A stretch of DNA of 64,000 nucleotides from Couchioplanes caeruleus. GTDB taxonomy: Bacteria; Actinomycetota; Actinomycetes; Mycobacteriales; Micromonosporaceae. Location: positions 4,398,501-4,462,500 of the forward strand of contig NZ_CP092183.1 of NCBI RefSeq assembly GCF_023499255.1, written 5' to 3'. Positions 52,578 through 59,963 of this stretch are shown here, piece after piece (positions within the stretch are counted from its first letter, which is position 1; each line of letters opens with the position of its first letter). The notes under the pieces were generated by a model that saw nothing but the letters and a program-made list of their open reading frames with translations, did no database searches and was not told where the DNA came from. A program made the position numbers and the translations under genes.

Positions 52578-53578
52578 CGCAGCTCGAGGGTCTTGCCGTC
52601 GGGGCGTGCAGGCAGCAGCTCGCCGATCACGGGGTATCCGGGCACCTCGCCGGCGACGAGCAGGCCGCCGGAGGTCTGCGCGTCGGCGAGCAGCAGCAGC
52701 TCGTCGGCGGCGACGCCGCCGGTGTCGGCGTGCGGCATCACCCAGTCCAGGTTGCGCCGCGTGCCGCCGCTGACGTACCCGTCGCGCAGCGCCTCGCGTG
52801 CGCCCTCGAGGTACGGGACCGCGCTCGCGTCGATCCGGGCGGTGACCCCGCTAGCCCGGGCGAGTTTGTGCAGGTGGCCGAGGAGCCCGAAGCCGGTGAC
52901 GTCGGTGGCGCAGACCGCGCCGGCCGCCACGGCCGCCTCGGCCGCGGCGCGGTTCAGCTCGGTCATCGCGGCGACGGCCTGCGCGAACACCTCGCCGGTC
53001 GACTTGTGCCGGCTGTTCAGCACGCCGATGCCGAGCGGCTTGGTGAGCGTGAGCGGCGTACCGGCGACGCCCGCGTCGTTGCGCATGAGGTGGGCCGGGT
53101 CGGCGACGCCGGTGACGGCCATGCCGTACTTGGGCTCCGGGTCGTCGACGCTGTGCCCGCCGGCGACGTGACAGCCGGCCTCCCGGGCGATCGCCAGGCC
53201 GCCGCGCAGGACCTCGCCGGCCAGCTCCATCGGCAGCAGGTCACGGGGCCAGGCGAGCAGGTTGACGGCGACGACCGGGCTGCCGCCCATCGCGTACACG
53301 TCGGAGAGCGCGTTGGCCGCGGCGATCCGGCCCCAGTCGTACGCGTCGTCCACGACGGGCGTGAAGAAGTCGGCGGTGGCGACGACGGCCATGCCCGCGG
53401 CCAGCTTCACCACGGCGGCGTCGTCCCCGTCGTCCAGCCCGACGAGCAGCTCGCCCGGGCCGCGCGGGGTGGCATCGCCGATGAGGTTGGACACGACGGC
53501 TTCGAGCTCGCCGGGCGGGATCTTGCAGGCACATCCGCCGCCGTGGGCGTACTGGGTGAGGCGTTGAGGTTGCGTCAT
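52574..53578 (-). CDS. selD: Selenide, water dikinase (selenophosphate synthase)
   Basis: 334 residues from ATG 53578. The catalytic loop is GGGCACKIPPGEL with C16 (equivalent to E. coli C17) and K19; cysteine, not selenocysteine, is used. It has DDAAVVKLAAGMAVVATADFFTPVVDDAYDWGRIAAANALSDVYAMGG (metal/ATP aspartates), HSVDDPEPKYGMAVTG and CATDVTGFGLLGHLHKLA, the SelD signatures. It converts selenide and ATP to selenophosphate for SelA. It is the first gene of an operon with the ATP-grasp and beta-flower genes and is divergent from tRNA-Sec at 53771. Confidence 0.96.
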   Translation of the reverse strand: MTQPQRLTQYAHGGGCACKIPPGELEAVVSNLIGDATPRGPGELLVGLDDGDDAAVVKLAAGMAVVATADFFTPVVDDAYDWGRIAAANALSDVYAMGGSPVVAVNLLAWPRDLLPMELAGEVLRGGLAIAREAGCHVAGGHSVDDPEPKYGMAVTGVADPAHLMRNDAGVAGTPLTLTKPLGIGVLNSRHKSTGEVFAQAVAAMTELNRAAAEAAVAAGAVCATDVTGFGLLGHLHKLARASGVTARIDASAVPYLEGAREALRDGYVSGGTRRNLDWVMPHADTGGVAADELLLLADAQTSGGLLVAGEVPGYPVIGELLPARPDGKTLELR

Positions 53579-53770
53579 CGTCACCCTGGAACTGTTGCAC
53601 GGCCGGGAGGAGGCCGCACGTGCGCTCGGCGGCGTCTGCCACGCTTCTCGCGCGGGGCGCGCCCGACAGCTCGACTCCCCGCCCAGGTGGCGGACGTCAT
53701 GCGGGCTGCAGGCTGCAGGCTGCCGAGGGTTGCGCGGCGGGCGGGCCGGCCGGCGGCTAGGGTGATCGGC

Positions 53771-53863
53771 GGAGGCGTTCAGGTGGCTGGTGCCCCTCCC
53801 GGTCTTCAAAACCGGTGTGGCCCGGTATCCGGGCCAGGCGAGTTCGATTCCCGTCCGCCTCCG
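53771..53863 (+). tRNA. selC: tRNA-Sec (anticodon TCA)
   Basis: A 93-nt cloverleaf. The acceptor stem GGAGGCG (53771-53777) pairs with CGCCTCC (53856-53862). The anticodon stem CCGGT (53799-53803) and ACCGG (53811-53815) encloses loop CTTCAAA with anticodon TCA at 53806-53808. A long variable arm, TGGCCCGG (53818-53825), loop TAT, CCGGGCCA (53829-53836), and T arm GCGAG with TTCGATT complete it. A TCA anticodon plus an extended variable arm identify it as tRNA-Sec, the UGA decoder used by fdhA. CCA is not encoded. Confidence 0.93.
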
Positions 53864-54071
53864 CTCATCCACGCGGCCTTTTCCCGCGGGTGCCCGGTGG
53901 CCGCGCGGGTCCCCGGCCGGCGAAGAGCGGGACCTGCGACAACGGCGTAGCGACTCCGGCTGCGAGGACATCGTCCGGAAGCCAGACTGTGGTACATGGT
54001 GACGGCCTGATGATTCGCGGCCGCTGTGGCAGGTTATTGGGTGTGACAGGGTCGGTTGCCCGGAGGTGGTA

Positions 54072-54428
54072 GTGGGTTTGCAGTTGGCGGCGCGGGCCGG
54101 CAGGGCTTGCACGGTCGTGGAGGTCGGCGGGCAGGTGGACATGGCCACCGGACCCGAGCTGCACGATTTCCTCCAGCAGGTCACCGCCGGCAAGGGCGGC
54201 CCGCAGCTGGTGCTGGACCTGGCCGACGTGTCCTTCCTGGATTCCAGCGGCCTGGGTGTGCTGCTGGTCTGGTTCAAGGAGTTGCACGGTGCGGGCGGCC
54301 GGTTGTGCGTCGCGGGGTTGCAGGAGCCCGTCGCCTCTGTGCTGCGGCTGACGGCCGTGGACCAGGTGCTGGACGTGTACGACTCCGTGGAGGCGGCCGA
54401 GGCGGACATGCCCCCGGTGGCGTCCTGA
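54072..54428 (+). CDS. STAS-domain anti-anti-sigma factor
   Basis: 118 residues from GTG 54072 (GGAGG five bases upstream). STAS fold: CTVVEVGGQVDMATGPELHDFLQQV, then QLVLDLADVSFLDSSGLGVLLVWFKELH with the phosphorylatable serine in LDSSGLGVL, and LRLTAVDQVLDVYDSVEAAEA. It is convergent with a SpoIIE-type phosphatase gene 14 bp away; such pairs usually work together in partner-switching (phosphatase reactivates the STAS protein, which frees a sigma factor). Confidence 0.85.
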   Translation: MGLQLAARAGRACTVVEVGGQVDMATGPELHDFLQQVTAGKGGPQLVLDLADVSFLDSSGLGVLLVWFKELHGAGGRLCVAGLQEPVASVLRLTAVDQVLDVYDSVEAAEADMPPVAS

Positions 54429-54442
54429 CCCCCGGGGAACGG

Positions 54443-55699
54443 TCAGCGGCAGTCGGCTGAGGTGGCCGCGGAGACGTCGGCACCCGCGCTGGTGCGGCGC
54501 GGCAGGTCGTGGCGCCCGTGCCAGTCGACGATCAACAGGGTGGCGTCGTCCTGGAGGGTGGGGCCGGCGACGGCGAGGACCCCGTCGGCGAGGCTGCGAA
54601 CGGCCTCGCGAGGATGCAGGGTGCTGAGTGATCGCAGCTCGGCCGTGAGGTCGAGGGCGGCGGCGTCGCGTTCGCGCATGCCGTCGGTGACGACGACCAT
54701 CCGGTCGCCGGGCTGCAGCGTCACCGAGCCGGCACGAGCCCCCGTGTCGGGGAACATCCCGAGGGCGAAGTTGCGGGGCAGGGTGAGTTCGCGCGGTTCC
54801 CCGTCCCGGATCAGGATCGGCGGCACGTGGCCGGCGTTGATCAGCGCGCAGGTCCCCGTGAGCAGGTCCAGGCGGCCGAGGACGGCGGTGAGGAAGGCAC
54901 CTTTGGCCGGGGCGTGCCCGGCCACGGCGGCGCTGGCGCGGTCGGCCTGTTCGGTGAGGCTGTGCCCCGCGCGGCGGGAGTTGCGAAGGCTGGCCACGCC
55001 GAGGGTGGCGATCAGCGCGCTGGTCACGCCGTGCCCCATGGCGTCGGTGACGCTGAAGTGCAGCGTGTCACGGGCGACGCTGTAGTCGAAGGTGTCCCCG
55101 CCGATGCTCGCCGACGGCTCGAGCCAGCCGGACAGGGTGAACGAGCCGCCTTCGCAGGTGAAAGCGCTGGGCAGCAGCCGGCGTTGGATCTCGGCGGACA
55201 GATTGAACGGGGTGGTGCGCTGTCCCCACTCGAACAGGTCGGTGTGGCGCCGGTTGGCGATCACGACGAACGCCAGCGCGTGCGCGGTGCGCGTGATCTC
55301 ACCGAGGGCTGCCGGTGCCGGCTCGGCGCCCAGGAGGATCTCCAGCAGCCCGATCACCTCGCCGCGCTCGGTGACCGGCGCGAGGATCGTCCATCCGGAG
55401 TCGTCCTTCAACACCTGCACGACCTGGGTGCGCAACGCCTCTTCCTGCGGGCCGCCGTCGAAGGGCACCACGGTCGCCAGCTCGGCGCCGTCGCGGCGGC
55501 CGTCCGCGGCCGGCTCGAACGGGACGTGCGCCAGCCGGACCAGGGCCCGGCCGCTGAGGTCCGCGATGAGAAAGGAGACGCTGCTGGCGTGCAAGGCCGC
55601 GCCGAGTTCACCGGTGACGGCTTCGACGGCGTTCACGGGCGTGGCGTCCTCCGCGGCGGCCAGCATCCCGGCCAGCGCCACCTCCACCGATGGATCCAT
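54443..55699 (-). CDS. GAF-PP2C (SpoIIE/RsbU-type) serine phosphatase
   Basis: 418 residues: an N-terminal GAF-like sensor (about 25-165, ASSVSFLIADLSGRALVRLAHVPFE, GEVIGLLEILLG), then the phosphatase domain. GGSFTLSGWLEPSASIGGDTFDYSVARDTLHFSVTDAMGHGVTSALIATLGVASL includes both metal-binding Asp regions, GHVPPILI is the core strand and PGDRMVVVTDGMRERDA precedes the tail ATLLIVDWHGRH. It should dephosphorylate a STAS partner, most likely the one encoded convergently at 54072. Confidence 0.88.
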   Translation of the reverse strand: MDPSVEVALAGMLAAAEDATPVNAVEAVTGELGAALHASSVSFLIADLSGRALVRLAHVPFEPAADGRRDGAELATVVPFDGGPQEEALRTQVVQVLKDDSGWTILAPVTERGEVIGLLEILLGAEPAPAALGEITRTAHALAFVVIANRRHTDLFEWGQRTTPFNLSAEIQRRLLPSAFTCEGGSFTLSGWLEPSASIGGDTFDYSVARDTLHFSVTDAMGHGVTSALIATLGVASLRNSRRAGHSLTEQADRASAAVAGHAPAKGAFLTAVLGRLDLLTGTCALINAGHVPPILIRDGEPRELTLPRNFALGMFPDTGARAGSVTLQPGDRMVVVTDGMRERDAAALDLTAELRSLSTLHPREAVRSLADGVLAVAGPTLQDDATLLIVDWHGRHDLPRRTSAGADVSAATSADCR

Positions 55700-55782
55700 A
55701 CGGGCAGCATACGGCCGGACGGGGCGGCCACCCCGCCGGCGACAGGCGTACGGATGGAACGGATTCTCAGTAGTCTGCCCTG

Positions 55783-56124
55783 ATGAGGGTGGACCTGTTC
55801 GCGGGAATCCCGGTCCGCGACCGCGCCACGGCGGTCGCCTGGTACGAGCGACTCTTCGGCACCGGACCGTCCTTCCTCCCGAACGACGCCGAAGCCGTGT
55901 GGGAGATCGCCGAGCACCGGTACGTCTTCATCGAGGTACGCCCGGAGAACGCGGGCCACGCGATCCACACGTTGTTCGTCAGCGATTTCGACAGCCGGAT
56001 GGGCGAGATCGCCGCGCGGGGACTGACGCCGGCGAAAAGGGAGACCTACGAGAACGGCGTACGCAAAGCCACATTCCGGGACCCGGACGGCAACGAGATC
56101 GGGTACGGCGGAATGCCCGCCTAG
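55783..56124 (+). CDS. VOC superfamily (glyoxalase-like) protein
   Basis: 113 residues: MRVDLFAGIPVRDRATAVAWYERLFG, PNDAEAVWEIAEHRYVFIEVRPENAGHAIHTLFVSDFD, and KATFRDPDGNEIGYGG, the usual single vicinal-oxygen-chelate module ending in DPDGNxI. Candidate metal ligands are the N-terminal Asp/His region and Glu in GNEIGY. Function unknown. A run of VOC and GNAT genes follows. Confidence 0.83.
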   Translation: MRVDLFAGIPVRDRATAVAWYERLFGTGPSFLPNDAEAVWEIAEHRYVFIEVRPENAGHAIHTLFVSDFDSRMGEIAARGLTPAKRETYENGVRKATFRDPDGNEIGYGGMPA

Positions 56125-56229
56125 CCGGCGCACGACCACCTGGCGCCGGTGTTCAATCTGTGGCTTCCCGGCGTGATGATCGCAGCTCGCGGAGTTCGAC
56201 GAGAACCCGGTCTCGCGTAGGTTCGCAGG

Positions 56230-56724
56230 GTGCGAGCGAGCGAACCCGCGGTGCGGCCGGCGACTCTGACCGATGTCGGCTCTCTTGTGCGGCTGCGGAT
56301 CGCCAATGCCGTGGCTCACCTGGCCCTGGACCCGGCGACCTACCGCATCCCGGAGGAAGAAGCGGTCCGGCGGCACTTCGCAGCGGTCCTGACCGAGGGT
56401 TCGGAAGGACACGCGGTGCTGGTCGCCGAGGTGGACGGCCGGGTCGTCGGCATGGTGGAGGTCGTGCGCAGTTCCGGTCCGCCGGACCATCAGATCCTGC
56501 GCCCGGAGCCGTCCGCGCAGATTCACACGGTGGTGGCCGAGGAGGCGAGAGGCCGGGGAGTCGGCTCGGCGTTGCTGACCGCCGCGGAGCAGTGGGCGGC
56601 CGCCGCCGGGATCGCTTATCTGTCGGCGGGCATTCATCACCGCAACGCCGGTGCCGTGCGGTTCTACAGCCGGTACGGATACGCGGGCTCCGGTCTGTCC
56701 CTGGGCCGGCGGGTGACCACGTGA
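56230..56724 (+). CDS. GNAT family N-acetyltransferase
   Basis: 164 residues from GTG 56230: VRPATLTDVGSLVRLRIANAV, AEVDGRVVGMVEVVRSS, acetyl-CoA loop ARGRGVGSALLTAAEQWAAAAG and HHRNAGAVRFYSRYGYAGSGLSLGR. Complete single-domain GNAT with the RxxGxG signature. The acceptor is unknown. It stands between two VOC genes pointing the same way. Confidence 0.87.
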   Translation: MRASEPAVRPATLTDVGSLVRLRIANAVAHLALDPATYRIPEEEAVRRHFAAVLTEGSEGHAVLVAEVDGRVVGMVEVVRSSGPPDHQILRPEPSAQIHTVVAEEARGRGVGSALLTAAEQWAAAAGIAYLSAGIHHRNAGAVRFYSRYGYAGSGLSLGRRVTT

Positions 56725-56747
56725 GAACCGTTTGGGATCATCCGGCG

Positions 56748-57143
56748 ATGACCTCTTACGTGTCGCACACCACCGTGGACTGCGCCGATGCCTACGCCCT
56801 GTCGCGGTGGTGGCAGGCCGTCCTGGACTACCGCGAGGACCCGGACGACCCGAACGAGCCCGGCCACGAGGAATGCCTGATCTCCTCGGCCGACGGACGG
56901 CACCGCCTGCTCTTCATCGAGGTGCCGGAGCCCAAGCAGACCAAGAACCGCATCCACCTCGACCTGCGGCCCGCCGACGGCACCCGCGACGCGGAGCTGG
57001 CCCGGCTGGTCGGTCTCGGCGCGGCCGTCGTGGCGGATCGCCGCAACCCGGACGGTACGGGATGGGCCGTGCTCGCCGACCCGGAGGGCAACGAGTTCTG
57101 CATCCTGCGCAGCGAGGCCGAGGTCGCGGGCCGCCAACCGTGA
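56748..57143 (+). CDS. VOC superfamily (glyoxalase-like) protein
   Basis: 131 residues from ATG 56748: SHTTVDCADAYALSRWWQAVLDYRED, LLFIEVPEPKQTKNRIHLDLRPADGTRDAELARLVGLGA, DGTGWAVLADPEGNEFCILRS. The H/E-bearing strands HLDL and GNEFCIL are the metal site of the single-module VOC fold, of the type commonly annotated as glyoxalase-like. It follows the GNAT gene by 23 bp. Role unknown. Confidence 0.85.
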   Translation: MTSYVSHTTVDCADAYALSRWWQAVLDYREDPDDPNEPGHEECLISSADGRHRLLFIEVPEPKQTKNRIHLDLRPADGTRDAELARLVGLGAAVVADRRNPDGTGWAVLADPEGNEFCILRSEAEVAGRQP

Positions 57144-57153
57144 GCCGATCGGG

Positions 57154-57357
57154 CTAGCGGTCGAACTCCCCGGCCTTCACCCCGGCAAGGAACGACCGCC
57201 ACTCACCCGGCGCGAAGATCAGGGCGGGCCCTCCGGGAGCCTTCGAGTCACGCACCGCGACGACGCCCGGGAGGTTGTCGGCCACCTCGACGCAGTCACC
57301 GCCGGCGTTACCGCTGCTGCGTGAGCTCTTGTGCCACTCGGCGCCCGTCAGGTCCAT
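57154..57357 (-). CDS. DUF397 protein (copy 1)
   Basis: 67 residues from ATG 57357: MDLTGAEWHKSSRSSGNAGGD, CVEVADNLPGVVAVRDSKAPGG, EWRSFLAGVK. Diagnostic DUF397 blocks are W-x-KSSxSxxxGxCVEV and VRDSK. DUF397 proteins pair with Scr1-type XRE regulators in actinobacteria, linked to morphology and antibiotic control in streptomycetes. It is the near-twin of copy 2 at 59763, sharing a 92-bp almost identical stretch. The truncated XRE gene overlaps its start by 10 bp. Confidence 0.9.
   Translation of the reverse strand: MDLTGAEWHKSSRSSGNAGGDCVEVADNLPGVVAVRDSKAPGGPALIFAPGEWRSFLAGVKAGEFDR
57212..57303. repeat. 92-bp near-identical repeat, copy 1 (DUF397 gene)
   Basis: Matches 59821-59912 in the same orientation with two visible substitutions. 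The pair flanks the OLD-like gene, 2.6 kb apart, so homologous recombination could excise that gene. The high identity within otherwise diverging DUF397 genes suggests recent duplication or gene conversion. Confidence 0.85.
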
Positions 57358-57557
57358 CGGTTCGCCGCCTCCGCGATCAGGGCGAGACTCTCCTGCCTCG
57401 GCACTGCCTCGGCTCGCACAGCCTCCCATACCTCATGGAGCATCGCCACGGTCGACGGTGCGTCCACCATCGAGCCGTTGATCTGGTTGTCGAGGTAGGC
57501 GACGTCTCTTCCCTCGAACGGCGAGGCGATGACGAACGGGCCGAGTTGCTCGCGCAT
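57348..57557 (-). pseudogene. C-terminal fragment of a DUF5753/Scr1-type XRE regulator
   Basis: A 69-residue remnant: ends GPFVIASPFEGRDVAYLDNQ...EAANRWT, which lines up with the last 65 residues of the intact XRE protein at 59954-60760 (GPFVLASPFEGRDTAYLDNQ...EVADQWT). The DNA-binding helix-turn-helix and about 200 residues are missing. Upstream of the break there is a short GC-rich gap and a 46-nt perfect palindrome. It cannot act as a regulator on its own. It overlaps the DUF397 start, as in the intact pair. Confidence 0.88.
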
Positions 57558-57560
57558 TCA

Positions 57561-57606
57561 CGCCGTGCCGCCGACCGGCCGAGCTCGGCCGGTCGGCGGC
57601 ACGGCG
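57561..57606. repeat. 46-nt perfect palindrome at the island edge
   Basis: Bases 57561-57606 are a perfect inverted repeat with two 23-bp arms and no loop, centred on GAGCTC (57581-57586). The arms read CGCCGTGCCGCCGACCGGCC plus GAG and its complement. It lies only 3 bp beyond the truncated XRE fragment and 67 bp from the end of the OLD-like gene. It could be a strong terminator for the OLD-like gene (its 3' side), or a recombination or replication scar. Its perfection over 46 bp is exceptional in this window. Confidence 0.92.
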
Positions 57607-57673
57607 AGATCCATCGTTGACTTGGTTTGATCCGTCGCATCCGGGTAGAAGGGCGCTTAACCGGGCAGAGGTG

Positions 57674-59524
57674 CTAGGCGAGAATTGCCGCTAGTGCTCC
57701 TGGGGAAATTGGCTCCTGAGCGGCGATTGCGGCCACCTTGTGTATGTGATGCTGCGCCGGTGAATGGGTATGCGCTCCAGCCTCCAAGGATGCGCGCAAC
57801 CAACGAGGCCCCTTGCGCACGTCGACTCCAGGCGCAAGGCGTTCCAATTCTCCTTCTCGAAGGACAATTAACCCAATGGCGTCAAGCGCGTCGAGAAGCC
57901 GAGTCGCATGGACATATTCCGAAGGATTGGTGAACGCCTTGACGCCATATCGTTTCAAAGCTGCCCAAGGGCTTTCTGAGGAACGCATCTGAGCTAGTAC
58001 CTGGGACTTCAGTTCATCGTCGTAGATGCGGTAAGGATCTATCTCTAGCACCGAACTTACTGCCATTAGCACATCGCTGGACTTCGCTGGCCCCCGGGAG
58101 GATCGGAAGCTCTGCGTTGCGGCGCGATACGGGCCTTGAAATAGTTTCCAATCATACCCAAGGGCTCGAACGAGTTTGCTGAGTGTGCCTTCTTCGTTCA
58201 AGATATCAAGATCTGGCGTGACGATCACGCGGACTCCGAGCTCAACCAGGGTGGCAGCGATATCCGCCATGGCCGCTTTGCCGTTGGATGGGACAAACAA
58301 GGCTTCGCTGGGTGGTATATGAGTTCCTTCCAACCCCTTTGTTGCTTGCTCCTCTTCATCGTTGGCGGCGTCGAGGGCGGCGTTGTAAAAACGACAGTCA
58401 TCGTCAGCTTCGGCTATGACGACAAAACGGTGGAATAACCCATCGAGGACGTTGCTGTATCGCACGACCGGGTCTTGCCACAGACCTTTCAAGCGGGCGT
58501 CCTGGAGTTGAGTCGTCCTGGCTGCTCCGGCGCCAAAGCGCTCCAAGCGCACGACGGAGACCGGAACACGCGGCTGCAGCAGGCCTGTTAGAAAATTTCG
58601 GTCATGGGTAGCAGCAATGACCTGGACCCGCCGTTCTCGGGCGATCGTTGCGACCGCCTTGCCCAACTCGAAAGCTTGCGGAGGATGGAGGAATGCTTCA
58701 GGTTCATCCATGATGATGATCGGGTACGAAGCGGTAATGATCGGCATCAAGAGGCCGAGCATGCTCTTCATGCCGTCACCCTGACTGCCGAGTGGCGGGA
58801 GCGCCATGACTGCCTCGGCGTAAGTCTCGTCTGGGGCGTCGATCGGGGGCGGCGCGACGTCCACGCGACCTACATGCAGACTGAGCTGCCCGATTAAGTA
58901 GTTCAAAGTGAGCGGTTGGCGAAAGATCCGTTCGCTCAGCGATGAGAACTGTTCGAATAGATCCTTGTCGAATTCGAAAAGGCTGAGAACGCTCCGAGGC
59001 TGGTCGCTTCGTCGCAAGCGTTGCATCGCGCTGACGGAAACCATATTGGCTCGTTGTGTGACAGTTGAGACGTGCACCAGAAAGCTGTATAACTCACCAA
59101 GCGAATGCCGCTCGCGTTGCGATCTGAATTGATCCCACCTGGCCTCCGCCTGCTGTAGCGTGACGAACTCTCCGGCGTCTTTCGCTCGGGTGAATATTGG
59201 TCCCCCTGACTCGCCGACGTTCATGTGCGCGTGTTGAGTGAGCCAGGATTCGAAGTCGATCCCACGCCCCCGTCTACGCAAAGATAGGTGCGTCACGGCA
59301 AGGCTCTGGTTCGCTGCGTCCATCAACTGCTCGTTGATGCTGTTCAACATGGAGGACTTGCCTGCATTGTTTCCCCCGACGAAGACTGTTACTCCAGTCT
59401 CCGGTAACTCGATCTGCTGACCACCCGTTGCGTATAAAGTGTCGATACTCAACGCCCAGCTTTCTGGATTCGGTGGGTCGCTCGCGCCAAATTCGGGAGA
59501 CTCGTACGGCATGCGGGTGTCCAT
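57674..59524 (-). CDS. OLD-like ATPase with TOPRIM domain (candidate nuclease)
   Basis: 616 residues of lower GC (about 52-55%) than its neighbours. The ATPase half has Walker A VGGNNAGKSSML (about 50-60), the signature-like GSQGDGMKSMLGLL (about 246-259), Walker B PIIIMDEPEAFLHPPQ (D273, E274) and the switch AATHDRNFLTG (H307). The second half has a TOPRIM-like fold: FVVIAEADDDCRFY (E372) and VRVIVTPDLDILNEEG (D438, D440), the acidic residues of OLD family nucleases. The C-terminal region holds AKRYGVKAF-like segments with no known domain. OLD-type proteins are phage-defence or recombination nucleases; standalone (not the GajAB pair). Probably acquired horizontally. Confidence 0.85.
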   Translation of the reverse strand: MDTRMPYESPEFGASDPPNPESWALSIDTLYATGGQQIELPETGVTVFVGGNNAGKSSMLNSINEQLMDAANQSLAVTHLSLRRRGRGIDFESWLTQHAHMNVGESGGPIFTRAKDAGEFVTLQQAEARWDQFRSQRERHSLGELYSFLVHVSTVTQRANMVSVSAMQRLRRSDQPRSVLSLFEFDKDLFEQFSSLSERIFRQPLTLNYLIGQLSLHVGRVDVAPPPIDAPDETYAEAVMALPPLGSQGDGMKSMLGLLMPIITASYPIIIMDEPEAFLHPPQAFELGKAVATIARERRVQVIAATHDRNFLTGLLQPRVPVSVVRLERFGAGAARTTQLQDARLKGLWQDPVVRYSNVLDGLFHRFVVIAEADDDCRFYNAALDAANDEEEQATKGLEGTHIPPSEALFVPSNGKAAMADIAATLVELGVRVIVTPDLDILNEEGTLSKLVRALGYDWKLFQGPYRAATQSFRSSRGPAKSSDVLMAVSSVLEIDPYRIYDDELKSQVLAQMRSSESPWAALKRYGVKAFTNPSEYVHATRLLDALDAIGLIVLREGELERLAPGVDVRKGPRWLRASLEAGAHTHSPAQHHIHKVAAIAAQEPISPGALAAILA

Positions 59525-59762
59525 GCCAATATGTTACTGCGTCTATTGTGGTCTATGGAAAGGCCTGCCGCATAATCCGATGATAGAGCGTGCGCTGACA
59601 CTCCAACTCCGGCTATGGATTGGCGCTTTCGTTCAGAGGCAACGGCGATCACGCGTAGCGCCCCTGCTTGTAGGAACGAGCGAATGCGTCTGGGGACGAG
59701 ACGGAGATGCGTCGAACCTCATGCGCCCTTGAGCCCTCGTGCCCGCCTTGCAGGTAGGTGAC

Positions 59763-59963
59763 TCAGGTATCGAATTCGCCCACTTTGACAGCAGCTACGA
59801 ACGACCGCCACTCGTCCCGCGCGAAGATCAGGGCGGGTCCTCCGGGAGCCTTCGAGTCACGCACCGCGACGACGCCCGGGAGGTTGCCGGCCACCTCGAC
59901 GCAGTCACCGCCGTTGCCGCTGCTGCGCGAGCTCTTGCGCCACTTGGCCTCGGTCAGGTCCAC
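59763..59963 (-). CDS. DUF397 protein (copy 2)
   Basis: 66 residues from GTG 59963: MDLTEAKWRKSSRSSGNGGD, CVEVAGNLPGVVAVRDSKAPGG, EWRSFVAAVK. Same DUF397 blocks as copy 1. The start overlaps the XRE gene stop by 10 bp, as in the canonical pair. With the XRE regulator immediately upstream it forms the intact pair of the two copies here. Confidence 0.9.
   Translation of the reverse strand: MDLTEAKWRKSSRSSGNGGDCVEVAGNLPGVVAVRDSKAPGGPALIFARDEWRSFVAAVKVGEFDT
59821..59912. repeat. 92-bp near-identical repeat, copy 2 (DUF397 gene)
   Basis: The partner of the repeat at 57212-57303, in the same orientation, with two visible substitutions. Confidence 0.85.

Noticed and set aside
53700..53730. GGCTGCA heptamer repeated near selC
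   Set aside because: About three short copies in GC-rich intergenic DNA, too small to support a feature.
53771..53863. tRNA-Sec as an integration site for a prophage or element
   Set aside because: No integrase, no duplicated tRNA 3' end and no element boundary were seen nearby.
57674..59524. Gabija (GajAB) defence system
   Set aside because: The GajA-like gene has no UvrD-like helicase partner; both flanks are DUF397/XRE genes.
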